NCBI RefSeq assembly: GCF_003337215.1
Contig: NZ_QPIG01000003.1
Location: 186,001 to 250,000, forward strand
Source of the DNA: Oceanihabitans sediminis
GTDB taxonomy: Bacteria > Bacteroidota > Bacteroidia > Flavobacteriales > Flavobacteriaceae
Direction: 5' to 3'
DNA: 64,000 nt
Shown: piece after piece, positions 52,319 to 61,886 of the stretch
Numbering within the stretch: the stretch's first letter is position 1
Layout of the letters: each line of letters begins with the position of its first letter
The notes under the pieces: model-generated
Databases searched by the model: none
Told to the model about the DNA's origin: nothing
What the model saw: the letters and a program-made list of their open reading frames with translations, nothing else
Position numbers and translations under genes: made by a program

Positions 52319-52348
52319 CAAATATATAAAATCTTTACCTTTTAACAA
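52319..52348 (-). promoter_or_regulatory. Flavobacterial promoter for rpmB-rpmG-DUF4295
   Basis: On the minus strand TTG (52348-52346), a 19-nt spacer and TATATTTG (52326-52319), the strongest consensus match in the right half of the window. It lies just inside the 3' flank of cinA. Confidence 0.65.
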
Positions 52349-52356
52349 TCTTATTT

Positions 52357-53610
52357 TTATCTATTTTTTAAAAATTCTTTTTGAAGCATCTCAAAAGCTT
52401 TATTTACCGCCTTATTTATCACTTTAACTCTATGATTTCCAAGCATGTATTTTTCTGAATAAACAAAACCTTTTCTTGCGATGGCAATGTACACTGTACC
52501 AACCTCTGCATCAGAATCTCCTTTTGTTGGTCCTGCGTTGCCTGTTGTAGCAATTGCATAATCTGTTTCAAAGAGTTTTAAAGCGCTTACCGCCATAGCT
52601 TCAGCTACTTCTGCACTAACCACAGAATGTTTTTTGATTAATTCCTCTGAAACCTTTAAAACACTTGTTTTTACTTCGGTTGCGTAACTAACAATACTTC
52701 CTTTAAAATAATTGGATGCTCCTGGAACTTCTGTTATCCGCTCTGCTATTTTACCTCCTGTACAGCTTTCTGCAGCGGATAAAGTTTTGTTTTGGGCAAT
52801 AAATTGTTTTGCTACAAGCGCTTCAATAGTTTCCTCTAAATCTTCAAATCCAGTGAAATATTCTTTTATTAAAGGCAAAAGCAACTGGATCTGCTCATCT
52901 ACCTCCTTAATAATTTGTTCTTTATGAAACCCTTTTGCCGAAATTCGTAATCTAACTTTTCCTAAATTAGGTAAATAGGCAAGTTTAATATGTTTTGGGA
53001 GATTAGCTTCCCAGTCTTCTATTAATTCTGCTAGACTACTCTCTCCTAATCCGTATGTAAGTAATGTTCTATGAAGAATATATGGTGACTTATATTTTTT
53101 CTGTAATCTAGGAAGAACTTCTTCTTGAATTAAAGTTTCCATTTCAAAAGGAACACCTGGAAGCGAAATAAATGTTTTATTTCCTTTTTCCATCCACATA
53201 CCTGGAGCACTTCCTACCTTATTCATAAGAGCAATTGCCTTACTAGGTATTAATGCTTGATCTATATTTAATTGCGAAAGTGGTTTTTGAACATAATTTT
53301 CCCAAAGGAATTTAATATTCTCTAAAACAGCTTCATCTTGCACTAATGTATCTTGAAAATATGCGGCTAGAGTATTTTTTGTAATATCATCCTTGGTTGG
53401 CCCTAAGCCACCCGTTAGAATAATGATATCTGCATTCTCTTCGGCTTCTTTTAGTGACTTTAAAATATGTTCTTCTTCATCCTGAACAGAAGTAATTTGA
53501 TAAACAGAAACACCTATTTTATTAAGCTGTTTAGCAATAAAAGCGGAATTTGTATCAACTATTTGACCAATAAGAATCTCATCTCCTATGGTAATAATTT
53601 CTGCTTGCAT
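52357..53610 (-). CDS. cinA: CinA family nicotinamide-nucleotide amidohydrolase
   Basis: Recycles nicotinamide mononucleotide and ADP-ribose-type damaged cofactors. The N-terminal MoCF-like domain (about 1-170) has TIGDEILIGQIVDTNSAFIA and ILTGGLGPTKDDITKNTLA. The C-terminal amidohydrolase domain (about 255-410) has LSAAESCTGGKIAERITEVPGASNYF, KGSIVSYATEVK and AIATTGNAGPTKGDSDAEVGTVYIA. The length of 417 residues is normal for the two-domain form. Its ATG overlaps the stop codon of the Hpt-protein gene (TAATG), so they are coupled. Confidence 0.94.
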   Translation of the reverse strand: MQAEIITIGDEILIGQIVDTNSAFIAKQLNKIGVSVYQITSVQDEEEHILKSLKEAEENADIIILTGGLGPTKDDITKNTLAAYFQDTLVQDEAVLENIKFLWENYVQKPLSQLNIDQALIPSKAIALMNKVGSAPGMWMEKGNKTFISLPGVPFEMETLIQEEVLPRLQKKYKSPYILHRTLLTYGLGESSLAELIEDWEANLPKHIKLAYLPNLGKVRLRISAKGFHKEQIIKEVDEQIQLLLPLIKEYFTGFEDLEETIEALVAKQFIAQNKTLSAAESCTGGKIAERITEVPGASNYFKGSIVSYATEVKTSVLKVSEELIKKHSVVSAEVAEAMAVSALKLFETDYAIATTGNAGPTKGDSDAEVGTVYIAIARKGFVYSEKYMLGNHRVKVINKAVNKAFEMLQKEFLKNR

Positions 53611-53951
53611 TATATTTTAAAATCTGCGCGTATTTCTTTAGATGCCTGATCTATAGCAGCTAGAACTACTTTTAAATGAGGGAGGATATTCACATCTTTT
53701 TTCTCAAATTTCCCCCAGTCTTGCACTTCTATCAAGCAATCAAGAACACCTAGTTCAAACATATCTATTGTTGGCTTCATCTTATGAGCAACTTGGTAAG
53801 CCGCTAAATAGTTTTCGTTTTCAACAGCCTCTTTTAGAATTTTAGCATCTGCTGGAACTTCTTCTAAAAATGTTTTTGCTAAAAGACTTACAAAAGACTC
53901 ATCGCCGTCTGCTAATTCCCGAACTCGGTATAGTTTATAATATTGTTCCAT
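53610..53951 (-). CDS. Stand-alone Hpt (histidine phosphotransfer) domain protein
   Basis: A 113-residue four-helix protein. The Hpt signature is ELADGDESFVSLLAKTFLEEVPADAKILKEAV followed by AYQVAHKMKPTIDMFEL; His (about 56) is the likely phosphorylation site, with the Lys after it. It would pass phosphate between a hybrid histidine kinase and a response regulator. No two-component gene is nearby; it lies between the fumarylacetoacetate hydrolase and cinA genes with no gap to either. Confidence 0.85.
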   Translation of the reverse strand: MEQYYKLYRVRELADGDESFVSLLAKTFLEEVPADAKILKEAVENENYLAAYQVAHKMKPTIDMFELGVLDCLIEVQDWGKFEKKDVNILPHLKVVLAAIDQASKEIRADFKI

Positions 53952-54563
53952 TTATTTTACTGTTATTGAAAACATTTGTTTGTCTTCTAAATACCCAACT
54001 AATTTATCATTAGGCGCTACGCTACTAACTCCTGCAGGAGTCCCCGTAAAGATAATGTCTCCAATCTTTAAAGTGAAATATTTAGACACATATTCGATAA
54101 TTTCATCAATTTTATAGAGCATATGACTTGTATTTCCCTGCTGCACAATCGTTTCATTTTTATAAAGAGAAAAGTTTAATTCATTTATATTTTCAAACTG
54201 CTCTTTATCTATCCAATCACTCACAACTGCTGCTCCGTCAAAGGATTTTGCTTTTTCCCAAGGTAAGCCTTTATCTTTTAATTTCTTCTGCAAATCACGA
54301 GCAGTAAAGTCAATTCCTAAGCCAATTTGATCATAATATTTATGAGCAAACTTTTGCTGAATATGTTTACCAACCCTGATTATTTTTACTAAAACCTCCA
54401 CCTCATGATGCACATCATTTGAAAAATCAGGAATAAAAAACGGCTGTTTTTTCAATAAAATAGCTGTGTCTGGCTTAAGAAAAACTACTGGCTCTGTAGG
54501 TTTTTCATTTTCTAATTCTTTAATATGCTCTGTATAATTACGTCCTATGCAAATTAGTTTCAT
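53952..54563 (-). CDS. Fumarylacetoacetate hydrolase family protein
   Basis: A 203-residue enzyme of the FAH superfamily, which cleaves or hydrates beta-keto and acylpyruvate-like compounds. It has MKLICIGRNYTEHIKELEN at the start, PVVFLKPDTAIL, HHEVEVLVKI (metal-binding His and Glus), and IGLGIDFTARDLQ, then the end FTGTPAGVSSV. Short members like this are usually acylpyruvases. The adjacent Hpt gene follows with no spacer and cinA follows that, so the three are one operon. The actual substrate is unknown. Confidence 0.88.
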   Translation of the reverse strand: MKLICIGRNYTEHIKELENEKPTEPVVFLKPDTAILLKKQPFFIPDFSNDVHHEVEVLVKIIRVGKHIQQKFAHKYYDQIGLGIDFTARDLQKKLKDKGLPWEKAKSFDGAAVVSDWIDKEQFENINELNFSLYKNETIVQQGNTSHMLYKIDEIIEYVSKYFTLKIGDIIFTGTPAGVSSVAPNDKLVGYLEDKQMFSITVK

Positions 54564-54620
54564 GAAGAATACTTCTTTTTATTCCATATATATGGAACCC
54601 TTATTATTTTAATAGATTTG

Positions 54621-55397
54621 TTAATTCAGCTTATTATTAAGTGCTCGTAACTTAATTGCTGTAAGCACCTTTTTGGTATAAAGAGGAAAATCGGCATTTT
54701 GTAACCATCCAAAATACCCTGGCTCTTCTTCTAGAATATCCTCTACGCGTTTGCCTTTATGCTTACCGAAAGAAAAACATTCTTCTCCTTCTTTATTATA
54801 CACAAGGAAGCCTGCAAAATCTGCAAACTTTTTACGAGAACTAAAGTCTGCTAGAAACTTCGTATTGTTTTCTAAGGTGTCATATTTTTCAACCTGAGCT
54901 TTTAAAACTTCATACGTTGCGTTGGTATCTGCTTCAGCACTATGCGCGCCAACCAGATCTTTATCGCAATAAAATTTATATGCAGCACTTAGGGTACGTT
55001 GTTCCATTTTATGATAGATTGTCTGAACATCGACAGAAACTCTGTTTTTCATATCAAAATCTACACCAGCACGTAACATTTCTTCTGCTAAAAGAGGAAT
55101 ATCGAATCTGTTAGAGTTAAATCCGCCTAAATCTGAATCTTTAATTAAAACATGAACATCTTTTGCTATTTCCTTAAAAGTTGGTTTATCTGCAACATCT
55201 TCATTAGAAATTCCATGAATAGCTGTAACCTCAGCAGGAATAAGCATTTCAGGATTCACCAACCAGGTATGGTTTTCTTTTTTTCCGTTAGGAAAAACTT
55301 TTAAGATAGCTATTTCAACTATTCTATCTTTAGTGATATTTATACCTGTAGTTTCTAAATCGAAGAAACAAATTGGTTTTGTCAAATTTAAATTCAT
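54621..55397 (-). CDS. 3'-5' exonuclease, DnaQ-like (DEDD family)
   Basis: Exonuclease domain related to the polymerase III epsilon subunit. Motif I is CFFDLETTGINITKDRIVEI, motif II GFNSNRFDIPLLAEEML, and motif III GAHSAEADTNATYEVLKA with the His of the DEDDh group. The C-terminal 60 residues include FSFGKHKGKRVEDIL and PGYFGWLQNADFP, a DUF3820-like tail seen in other Bacteroidota members. The length of 258 residues is normal. A minus-strand TATATTTG box at 55417-55424 may be its -7 element. Its role in repair or proofreading cannot be told. Confidence 0.9.
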   Translation of the reverse strand: MNLNLTKPICFFDLETTGINITKDRIVEIAILKVFPNGKKENHTWLVNPEMLIPAEVTAIHGISNEDVADKPTFKEIAKDVHVLIKDSDLGGFNSNRFDIPLLAEEMLRAGVDFDMKNRVSVDVQTIYHKMEQRTLSAAYKFYCDKDLVGAHSAEADTNATYEVLKAQVEKYDTLENNTKFLADFSSRKKFADFAGFLVYNKEGEECFSFGKHKGKRVEDILEEEPGYFGWLQNADFPLYTKKVLTAIKLRALNNKLN

Positions 55398-55651
55398 CTA
55401 TATATATTGGTTTCTGCAAATATACTTTTAATATATTTATACTAATTAATGAATAAGCTTTGATTTTAAAGTTTATCAACTAAATGAGCATTCAAATCTC
55501 ATTACTCAAAGAAACACCTCTCTACTTTAACAAAGGAACTTTTGGTAAGTTTGTTGTATAACTTTTAAGTTGAAATAGCATCTCGGTTTTCTTTCATTTA
55601 TTAATATGCATAAAAGCTAGAGAAGACTTAAACCAAAAATATAATTAGTTT

Positions 55652-56287
55652 ATGAATCGCATGTACTTACTCCTATTATTACTTTTCTTTCCTTTTTTTA
55701 ACCATGCACAAAACGAACACGAATTTGTTAGTATTAAAGAAAAAGTTACTGGAAAAAGAGTAGAGTTATTTGCTATAAACACTAATGATATTTCTTATGA
55801 TGTATTTTTAAAAGTAAACGCAACCGGATTTAGACGAAGTAGCTCTAGACCAATAATTAAGAATGTTCCTGCAAATTCTAAAGTGAGAATGCTCACGCTT
55901 ATCAAGTTAGACAATGTAGCATCTAGTTATAATTATACCTTGGTAGTTAACGAGATTAGCGTTGATCTTAAAATACAAAAGGACAAAACGGCTCTTGACT
56001 TAAAAATTGATAAATCATTGAATTCTAAAACCGTTACTCTTTTCACTAAGGATAACTGCTTATTATGCAACCAAACAAAAGACCTTTTAAGGAGAAATAA
56101 AATAAGCTATGAGGAATACAATATTGACAAGGATTCCACCTATTTAATAAAGTTAATTAAAGAGCTCAAGCTTGAAAATACTCATACAAAAACACAAGTA
56201 CCTATTATAAAAGTGGAAGACTCACTTTATTCTGATATCAAAACACAAAACCAATTAATTAAAAAATTACGAAAACATTACCAATAG
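55652..56287 (+). CDS. Exported glutaredoxin-like protein
   Basis: A 211-residue protein with a signal peptide (YLLLLLLFFPFFNHAQ). The middle (about 25-115) is a beta-rich segment I do not recognise, with VASSYNYTLVVNEIS. Residues about 126-211 are a glutaredoxin/thioredoxin-fold domain: VTLFTKDNCLLCNQTKDLL contains the redox site CLLC, followed by the cis-Pro segment TQVPIIKV. An exported protein of this fold should act in the periplasm, where glutaredoxins normally do not work, so its reductant is unclear. A bidirectional terminator follows. Confidence 0.82.
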   Translation: MNRMYLLLLLLFFPFFNHAQNEHEFVSIKEKVTGKRVELFAINTNDISYDVFLKVNATGFRRSSSRPIIKNVPANSKVRMLTLIKLDNVASSYNYTLVVNEISVDLKIQKDKTALDLKIDKSLNSKTVTLFTKDNCLLCNQTKDLLRRNKISYEEYNIDKDSTYLIKLIKELKLENTHTKTQVPIIKVEDSLYSDIKTQNQLIKKLRKHYQ

Positions 56288-56314
56288 ACACTAAATCTAA
56301 ATAGTGGGAACAAA

Positions 56315-56345
56315 AAAAAGCATCATTTTAAAATGATGCTTTTTT
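56315..56345. terminator. Bidirectional terminator
   Basis: Nearly perfect palindrome AAAAAGCATCATTTT/AAAATGATGCTTTTT, ending the glutaredoxin-like gene on the plus strand and the E2 gene on the minus strand. Confidence 0.92.
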
Positions 56346-56365
56346 AATCTGTATTTAGTTTGGAA

Positions 56366-57664
56366 TTAAATATCTCTATTAGGGTCCCAAGCTTCTAAAT
56401 AATCTTTTACCGCTTTCACAAACTGACCTCCTAGAGCTCCGTTTACCACTCTATGATCATAAGAGTGTGACATTATCATTTTATAACGGATACCAATAAA
56501 ATCTCCTTCTGGAGTTTCAACTACCGCAGGCATTTTACGAATTGCTCCTAAAGCTAGGATACCTACTTGTGGTTGATTGATTATTGGAGTTCCCATGATA
56601 CTTCCAAAAGTACCAACGTTTGTTACTGTATAAGTACCTCCTTGGATATCGTCTGGTTTTAATTTGTTCTCACGAGCACGTTTAGCTAAATCATTAACTT
56701 GCTTCGTCATACCAACTAGATTTAATTGATCTGCATTTTTAATTACAGGAACAATTAAATTTCCGTCAGGTAAAGCAGCAGCCATACCTAAATTAATGTT
56801 TTTCTTTTTGATGATTTTATCTCCTTGAACAGAAATATTCATCATTGGGAAATCGCGAAGTGCTTTAGCTACAGCTTCCATAAAGATTGGAGTAAAGGTT
56901 AGGTTTTCACCTTCTCGTTTCATGAAACCATCTTTAACTTTCTTTCTCCAATTCCAGATTTTAGTAACATCTGCCTCAATAAAACTTTGTACGTGAGCAC
57001 TAGTTTGAACTGAGTCTATCATGTGATGAGCAATAAGTTTACCCATTCTTGACATTTCTATAATTTGATCTTCACCACTTGCTATTACCGGAGCAGCAGT
57101 TTCTGCTTTTGGTTTAGCAGCTGCAGCAGGCGTAGTAGCTACTGGAGCTGGCTGCGAACCTCTGTTTTCAACGTAAGCTAAAATATCGTTTTTAGTTACT
57201 CGGCCATCTTTACCAGTTCCTGGCACAGCATCTAATTCTTCTTGTGAAAGACCTTCTTTCTTAGCAATATTTTTAACTAAAGGAGAGTAAAAACGATCTC
57301 CGCTAGAAATTACAGGAGCAGCGGTTTCTTGAGCAGCAACTACTGTTTGAGCAACTTCAGCTACAGCCTCTTCTTGCTTTGGTGCTTCTTCTTTAGGAGC
57401 CGCAGGAGCTACAGAAGCATCTGCATCTGTTTCAATGATTGCAATAGTTTGTCCTACCTGAACAACATCATCTACTTGAAATAATATTTCTGCTAAAACT
57501 CCGTTAACCTCACTTGGCACTTCACTATCTACTTTATCTGTAGCAATCTCTAGTATTGCTTCATCTTCTTCAATTGTGTCTCCAACTTGTTTTAACCATG
57601 AAGTAATTGTTGCTTCCGCAACACTCTCTCCCATTTTAGGTAATTTCAGTTCAAATTTTGCCAT
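56366..57664 (-). CDS. Dihydrolipoamide acyltransferase, E2 of a 2-oxoacid dehydrogenase
   Basis: Core of a 2-oxoacid dehydrogenase complex. The lipoyl domain (1-75) has EIATDKVDSEVP with the lipoylated Lys. An Ala/Pro/Glu linker follows. The E1/E3-binding domain has FYSPLVKNIAKKEGLSQEEL and GTGKDGRVTKNDIL (about 130-167). The acyltransferase domain follows, ending SHSYDHRVVNGALGG. In most E2 proteins that end reads HxxxDG; here the Asp is Asn (HRVVNG). The length of 432 residues suits the branched-chain or oxoglutarate types. No E1 or E3 gene is beside it. A TAATTTTG box lies at 57702-57709 on the minus strand. Confidence 0.92.
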   Translation of the reverse strand: MAKFELKLPKMGESVAEATITSWLKQVGDTIEEDEAILEIATDKVDSEVPSEVNGVLAEILFQVDDVVQVGQTIAIIETDADASVAPAAPKEEAPKQEEAVAEVAQTVVAAQETAAPVISSGDRFYSPLVKNIAKKEGLSQEELDAVPGTGKDGRVTKNDILAYVENRGSQPAPVATTPAAAAKPKAETAAPVIASGEDQIIEMSRMGKLIAHHMIDSVQTSAHVQSFIEADVTKIWNWRKKVKDGFMKREGENLTFTPIFMEAVAKALRDFPMMNISVQGDKIIKKKNINLGMAAALPDGNLIVPVIKNADQLNLVGMTKQVNDLAKRARENKLKPDDIQGGTYTVTNVGTFGSIMGTPIINQPQVGILALGAIRKMPAVVETPEGDFIGIRYKMIMSHSYDHRVVNGALGGQFVKAVKDYLEAWDPNRDI

Positions 57665-57766
57665 ATCTATAATGTATGCCTTAGTTTTTATTTTTGTTTT
57701 GCAAAATTAATAAAAAATGAATGATTCTATTTAATATTCATTAAAAATTAAAATTGTATTCTGTTT

Positions 57767-58864
57767 TTAAAAATGAATAACTTCTCCTCTATTTTGAGAG
57801 TCGTTACTTCCGAGGATAAAATTAGAGTTTTTAGGAATAATTTTAAAGCTATGTTTTTGCTTTTTTTGAAAATCTATCATATTCTGAATTATTTCCTTAA
57901 AACTCAATGAATTTGCATCAAAAACAACCTCTGTATTTGATGGTACTTTATTTAATTCTGTTAATTTTTCTGCCTTAAATGGTAAACTTTCTAATAGTTT
58001 ATTGATATCATTAGTAGAATAAACCACATAGTTCTTTGGGGTTTCCTGTTTTTTATTAGGGCTTTTTTTTAACCTTTTTACCAACTGTAAACCCATCCAT
58101 ACTATAGCATCAAAAAACATATGTGATCTAAAATGCTTTTTATAGAATATCTGCATGGCTCCGTAAAATCGTTCTGCATACAAAGCATCTTTAAGAGTAC
58201 TTTCGCCTTTGTAATGAATTATAGAGGTCTCACCAAAATAGTAGTTTGAATAACCCGCTTTTAAAATTTTATAGGATAAATCTACATCTTCACCATACAT
58301 AAAGTAATCCTCATCAAAACCATTTACTTCGTTATATACTTGACGCTTTAGAAACATAAAAGCACCAACTAATATATCTGTTTTTCCGTTTTCTTTTTCT
58401 TGTAAAAGATTGTTGTAATAATTTTTATCATAGCCAATCATTTTCTGCATGGCCACTTTTACAACTGGAATGTTTCGTTTGCTTTCTGGAAGAAACGTTC
58501 CGCTTCCATCTACTAACCTACAGCCAATAGCACCAAGATCTTTTTGTTTTTCAGCGTAAGCTAAAATTTTAGTAAAAGTATCTTCTGCAACAACTGTATC
58601 TGGGTTAAGAATACAAAGATATTCGCCTTTTGCTTGTGCTACACCTATATTATTTCCTTTAGAAAAACCTGCATTTTCTTTGTTTTCTATTAATGTAACA
58701 TTTGGGTGTTTAGTTTTCACCATCTCACAACTATCGTCTGGAGAGTTGTTGTCTACTACAAAGATTTCGGCATGTATATCTGCAATAGCATTTTCCACAC
58801 TTTGAAGACATAAATCTAAAAAATAGCGAACATTATAATTTAATATGATGATGGATAGTTTCAA
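57767..58864 (-). CDS. Glycosyltransferase family 2 (rhamnosyltransferase-like)
   Basis: A 365-residue GT-A fold enzyme. It has LSIIILNYNVRYFLDLCL, IFVVDNNSPDDSCEMV, NAGFSKGNNIGVAQAKGEYLCILNPDTVV, and GFDEDYFMYGEDVDLSYKI with the metal-binding acidic cluster. These are features of WsaF/RfbN-like bacterial glycan transferases. The C-terminal third (about 260-365) is basic and lacks known domains. It lies 9 bases downstream of recR and is probably co-transcribed with it, a common arrangement with no obvious functional link. Confidence 0.88.
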   Translation of the reverse strand: MKLSIIILNYNVRYFLDLCLQSVENAIADIHAEIFVVDNNSPDDSCEMVKTKHPNVTLIENKENAGFSKGNNIGVAQAKGEYLCILNPDTVVAEDTFTKILAYAEKQKDLGAIGCRLVDGSGTFLPESKRNIPVVKVAMQKMIGYDKNYYNNLLQEKENGKTDILVGAFMFLKRQVYNEVNGFDEDYFMYGEDVDLSYKILKAGYSNYYFGETSIIHYKGESTLKDALYAERFYGAMQIFYKKHFRSHMFFDAIVWMGLQLVKRLKKSPNKKQETPKNYVVYSTNDINKLLESLPFKAEKLTELNKVPSNTEVVFDANSLSFKEIIQNMIDFQKKQKHSFKIIPKNSNFILGSNDSQNRGEVIHF

Positions 58865-58873
58865 TGTAAAGTA

Positions 58874-59491
58874 TTATGATTTTAGAGAAGCTTCAAACGG
58901 AATTCTATTAATAATACTTCTTCCTAGTGTAATTTCATCTGCATATTCTAATTCGTCTCCTACCGAAATACCTCGTGCAATAGTAGACGTAACAATAGCA
59001 TATTCTTGAATTTGTTTAAAAATGTAAAAGTTGGTGGTGTCTCCTTCCATAGTAGAGCTTAAAGCAAAAATTAATTCTTTTACTTTTCCTTCTTTTACTT
59101 TTTCTACTAATGAAGTTACATTTAAATCATGCGGACCAATTCCGTCCATTGGAGAAATTTTCCCTCCTAAAACATGATACAAACCTTTAAAAGAACTTGT
59201 GTTTTCAATCGCCATTACGTCCTTTACGTCTTCAACTACACAAATGAGTTCTTGATTTCTATGCGGATTAGAACAGATTTCGCATAAATCTACATCACTA
59301 ATATTATGACAAGATTTACAAAACTTAATCTGCGTACGCATAGTTTGTAATGCTTGCGCCAAATTTAAAGTTTGAGATTCTGGCTGACGTAATAAATGCA
59401 ATACCAAACGTAACGCCGTACGCTTACCAATTCCTGGTAATTGAGACATTTCGCTTACTGCGTTTTCTAAAAATTTTGAAGAAAATTCCAT
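58874..59491 (-). CDS. recR: Recombination protein RecR
   Basis: Helps RecO load RecA on gapped DNA. It has [17 protein letters not shown] (helix-hairpin-helix), the four-cysteine zinc site [16 protein letters not shown] (about 58-73), and the Toprim domain starting [16 protein letters not shown]. The Walker-like end is [22 protein letters not shown]. The length of 205 residues is normal. It is first in a two-gene unit with a glycosyltransferase and divergent from the symporter gene. Confidence 0.96.
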   Translation of the reverse strand: MEFSSKFLENAVSEMSQLPGIGKRTALRLVLHLLRQPESQTLNLAQALQTMRTQIKFCKSCHNISDVDLCEICSNPHRNQELICVVEDVKDVMAIENTSSFKGLYHVLGGKISPMDGIGPHDLNVTSLVEKVKEGKVKELIFALSSTMEGDTTNFYIFKQIQEYAIVTSTIARGISVGDELEYADEITLGRSIINRIPFEASLKS

Positions 59492-59579
59492 GGTTGCGAA
59501 ATTACTATTTAGAGTCGAATTTCACTAATTTTCATCAAGCTTTTAAATAAACTAAAATAAGGTTTGGATATTGGAATTT

Positions 59580-59587
59580 TATATTTG
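59580..59587 (+). promoter_or_regulatory. Probable -7 element of the symporter gene
   Basis: TATATTTG matches the -7 consensus and lies 27 bases before the start codon. The only TTG upstream (59564-59566) is spaced at 13 nt, closer than usual. Confidence 0.35.
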
Positions 59588-59614
59588 TAATTTGACTTCT
59601 GAAAACAAGATTTT

Positions 59615-61051
59615 ATGTCAGCTACTCAAATCATTTTACTTATAGCATCTTATTTTGGTGTATTAATTTTAATCTCCTATTTCACTGGAAAAAAAGCTGG
59701 AAACGATGCTTTTTTTAAAGGAAACAAACAATCACCTTGGTATTTAGTTGCTTTTGGAATGATTGGAGCATCCTTATCTGGAGTAACTTTTATTTCTGTT
59801 CCTGGTTGGATTGAAGCATCGCAGTTTAGCTATATGCAAGTAGTTTTAGGGTATGTAGTAGGATATTTAGTTATTGGTACCGTTTTACTTCCGCTTTATT
59901 ATAAGTTAAACTTAACTTCCATTTACACGTATTTAGAACAACGCTTTGGAAACTACTCCTACAAAACTGGAGCCTCCTTCTTTTTGATATCAAGAATTGT
60001 AGGTGCGAGTTTTAGACTATACCTAGTTGCTAATGTTTTACAAATTATTTTATTTGATGAATTAGGGGTAGAATTCTGGCAAACCGTAACCATCACGGTT
60101 CTTTTAATTTGGCTATACACCTTTAAATCTGGGATAAAAACCATTGTTTGGACAGATACCTTACAAACACTTTTCATGCTAATTGCTGTAGGGGTTGCCA
60201 TTTATTTTGTGAGTGACGAATTAAATATAAGCGGTGGAAATCTTTTAGGTTTTATTTTAGATAATGACCTAAGCAAGACCTTCTTTTTTGATGATTTTAA
60301 ATCGGGAGATTACTTTTGGAAACAGTTTATTTCTGGTGCTTTTATAGCAATTGTAATGACTGGTTTAGATCAAGACATGATGCAGAAAAACCTAACCTGT
60401 AGAACACTAAAAGATGCTCAGAAAAACATGTTTTGGTTTACAATTGTATTAACGGTAGTAAACTTTATTTTCTTAAGCCTAGGTTTATTATTAACGGTTT
60501 ACGCAGAACAAAGCGGAATTGACGCTCAGAAAGATAACTTATTTCCTTTACTAGCTAAAAACCATTTAGGTTTTGGAGTATTTGCCTTTTTCTTACTAGG
60601 ATTAATTGCTGCTGCTTATTCTAGTGCAGATTCAGCATTAACTTCTTTAACTACCTCTTTTAGTATTGATATTCTAGATATTGAAAAGAACCATAACGAA
60701 GAAAAACAAGTGAAAATAAGAAAGCGAATTCATGTATTAATTTCTATTATTTTAATACTTGTAATTATTATTTTTAAATATGTGATTAAAGATGAAAGCG
60801 TAATCTCAAAGCTCTTTGTTTTTGCTGGTTACACCTACGGACCATTATTAGGTTTATATACTTTTGGTTTGTTTACAAATTGGCAAGTTAAAGATAAGTT
60901 TGTTCCAATTATTGCAATCCTTTCCCCTATACTATCTTATATAATAAGTGTGAATAGTTCGAAGTGGTTTGGCTTTGAATTTGGTTTCTTTATTTTAATC
61001 TTAAACGGATTTTTAACCTTTTTAGGTTTGCTATTAATAAAGAAGAAATAA
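59615..61051 (+). CDS. Sodium:solute symporter (SSS family)
   Basis: A 478-residue transporter with about thirteen hydrophobic segments. Family features are [21 protein letters not shown] near residue 50, [22 protein letters not shown], the sodium-site region [20 protein letters not shown], and [19 protein letters not shown]. Substrates of this family include sugars, proline, iodide and vitamins; none can be chosen here. The gene is monocistronic and convergent with the CoA-binding protein gene. Confidence 0.92.
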   Translation: MSATQIILLIASYFGVLILISYFTGKKAGNDAFFKGNKQSPWYLVAFGMIGASLSGVTFISVPGWIEASQFSYMQVVLGYVVGYLVIGTVLLPLYYKLNLTSIYTYLEQRFGNYSYKTGASFFLISRIVGASFRLYLVANVLQIILFDELGVEFWQTVTITVLLIWLYTFKSGIKTIVWTDTLQTLFMLIAVGVAIYFVSDELNISGGNLLGFILDNDLSKTFFFDDFKSGDYFWKQFISGAFIAIVMTGLDQDMMQKNLTCRTLKDAQKNMFWFTIVLTVVNFIFLSLGLLLTVYAEQSGIDAQKDNLFPLLAKNHLGFGVFAFFLLGLIAAAYSSADSALTSLTTSFSIDILDIEKNHNEEKQVKIRKRIHVLISIILILVIIIFKYVIKDESVISKLFVFAGYTYGPLLGLYTFGLFTNWQVKDKFVPIIAILSPILSYIISVNSSKWFGFEFGFFILILNGFLTFLGLLLIKKK

Positions 61052-61078
61052 GCTTAAAATTTTAACTAAGACAGAATA

Positions 61079-61441
61079 TTAGTATTGGTTCGTTCCCAAT
61101 AAAACTAAAGTACAAGCTGTTTCAAAAGCAATATTGTTTTCTTTTAAAATTGCATAAAACTCAGGGTTCTCGGTTCCTGGGTTAAAAATAACACGCTTAG
61201 GTTTTAAAGAAACAATGTAGTCGTAATACTCCTCTTGACGTTTAGGGTTTAAATACAAAGTAACCGTGTCTACATCCTCATAAGACTTTAACTCTGTATC
61301 TATATTTACTCCAGCAACTTCTCCGTTACGTAAGCCAATGGCAAGGGTTTCATGATTATGATTCACTAATCTGTTTATAGCCATATTAGAATATCTATCC
61401 GGATTTAAGGATGCACCAATTACTAAAGTTCGTTTGTTCAT
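61079..61441 (-). CDS. CoA-binding domain protein (YccU-like)
   Basis: A 120-residue Rossmann-fold protein: TLVIGASLNPDRYSNMAINRL, then VDTVTLYLNPKRQEEYYDYI and RVIFNPGTENPEF. It resembles the CoA-binding part of succinyl-CoA synthetase and the small YccU family, whose function is not established. It stands alone. Confidence 0.88.
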   Translation of the reverse strand: MNKRTLVIGASLNPDRYSNMAINRLVNHNHETLAIGLRNGEVAGVNIDTELKSYEDVDTVTLYLNPKRQEEYYDYIVSLKPKRVIFNPGTENPEFYAILKENNIAFETACTLVLLGTNQY

Positions 61442-61620
61442 ATGGAATAATTTTAAGCTCTATAAAAAGCATTTAACCACAAAAGTAACCTTCTAATAAG
61501 ATAATAGCAAACTTAAAAAATCTCTAGTCTTACTACGGAAGCAAATTAAAAACTAAACAAGTTTCATTAAAAAACAGACTAATAACTATAAATTAGTAAG
61601 GCTGAATATTAGCAAAATAA

Positions 61621-61652
61621 GAAAACCCAAAGCAAAATTGCTTTGGGTTTTC
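61621..61652. terminator. Strong palindromic terminator-like hairpin
   Basis: A 13-bp perfect stem GAAAACCCAAAGC/GCTTTGGGTTTTC with loop AAAATT; T-rich on both sides. It could end fabH read-through on the minus strand or a plus-strand RNA. Confidence 0.75.
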
Positions 61653-61830
61653 TTGTCTGTACTACCTACTTATGTTAAAATTCGTTAAAGTTTGATTATC
61701 AAGCAAATAAACTCAAAAAAGTCACGTTAAAATACCACACCGACTTTGCTACAGAATATTTTTTTGAATTAGTCAACTCACCTTATATTCCTCAACAAAC
61801 AGTTAGTGTTATAATTTGATTATAGCTTTA

Positions 61831-61865
61831 AAAGCTCGGATTTGCTAAGTGTTCGGGCTTTTTTA
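61831..61865 (+). terminator. Terminator-like hairpin next to the fabH stop
   Basis: AAAGCTCG and CGGGCTTT pair with one G-U, followed by a T-run on the plus strand; on the minus strand it lies 22 bases past the fabH stop and its T-run is weaker. Confidence 0.55.
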
Positions 61866-61886
61866 CTGTGCGTCAAACTTCTTTTT

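Larger units (their letters stand above)
61442..61886. other. Intergenic region with two hairpins
   Basis: No gene recognised. It contains the GAAAACCCAAAGC/GCTTTGGGTTTTC palindrome (61621-61652) and a second hairpin (61831-61865). The sequence between them is AT-rich and otherwise featureless. Confidence 0.6.
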
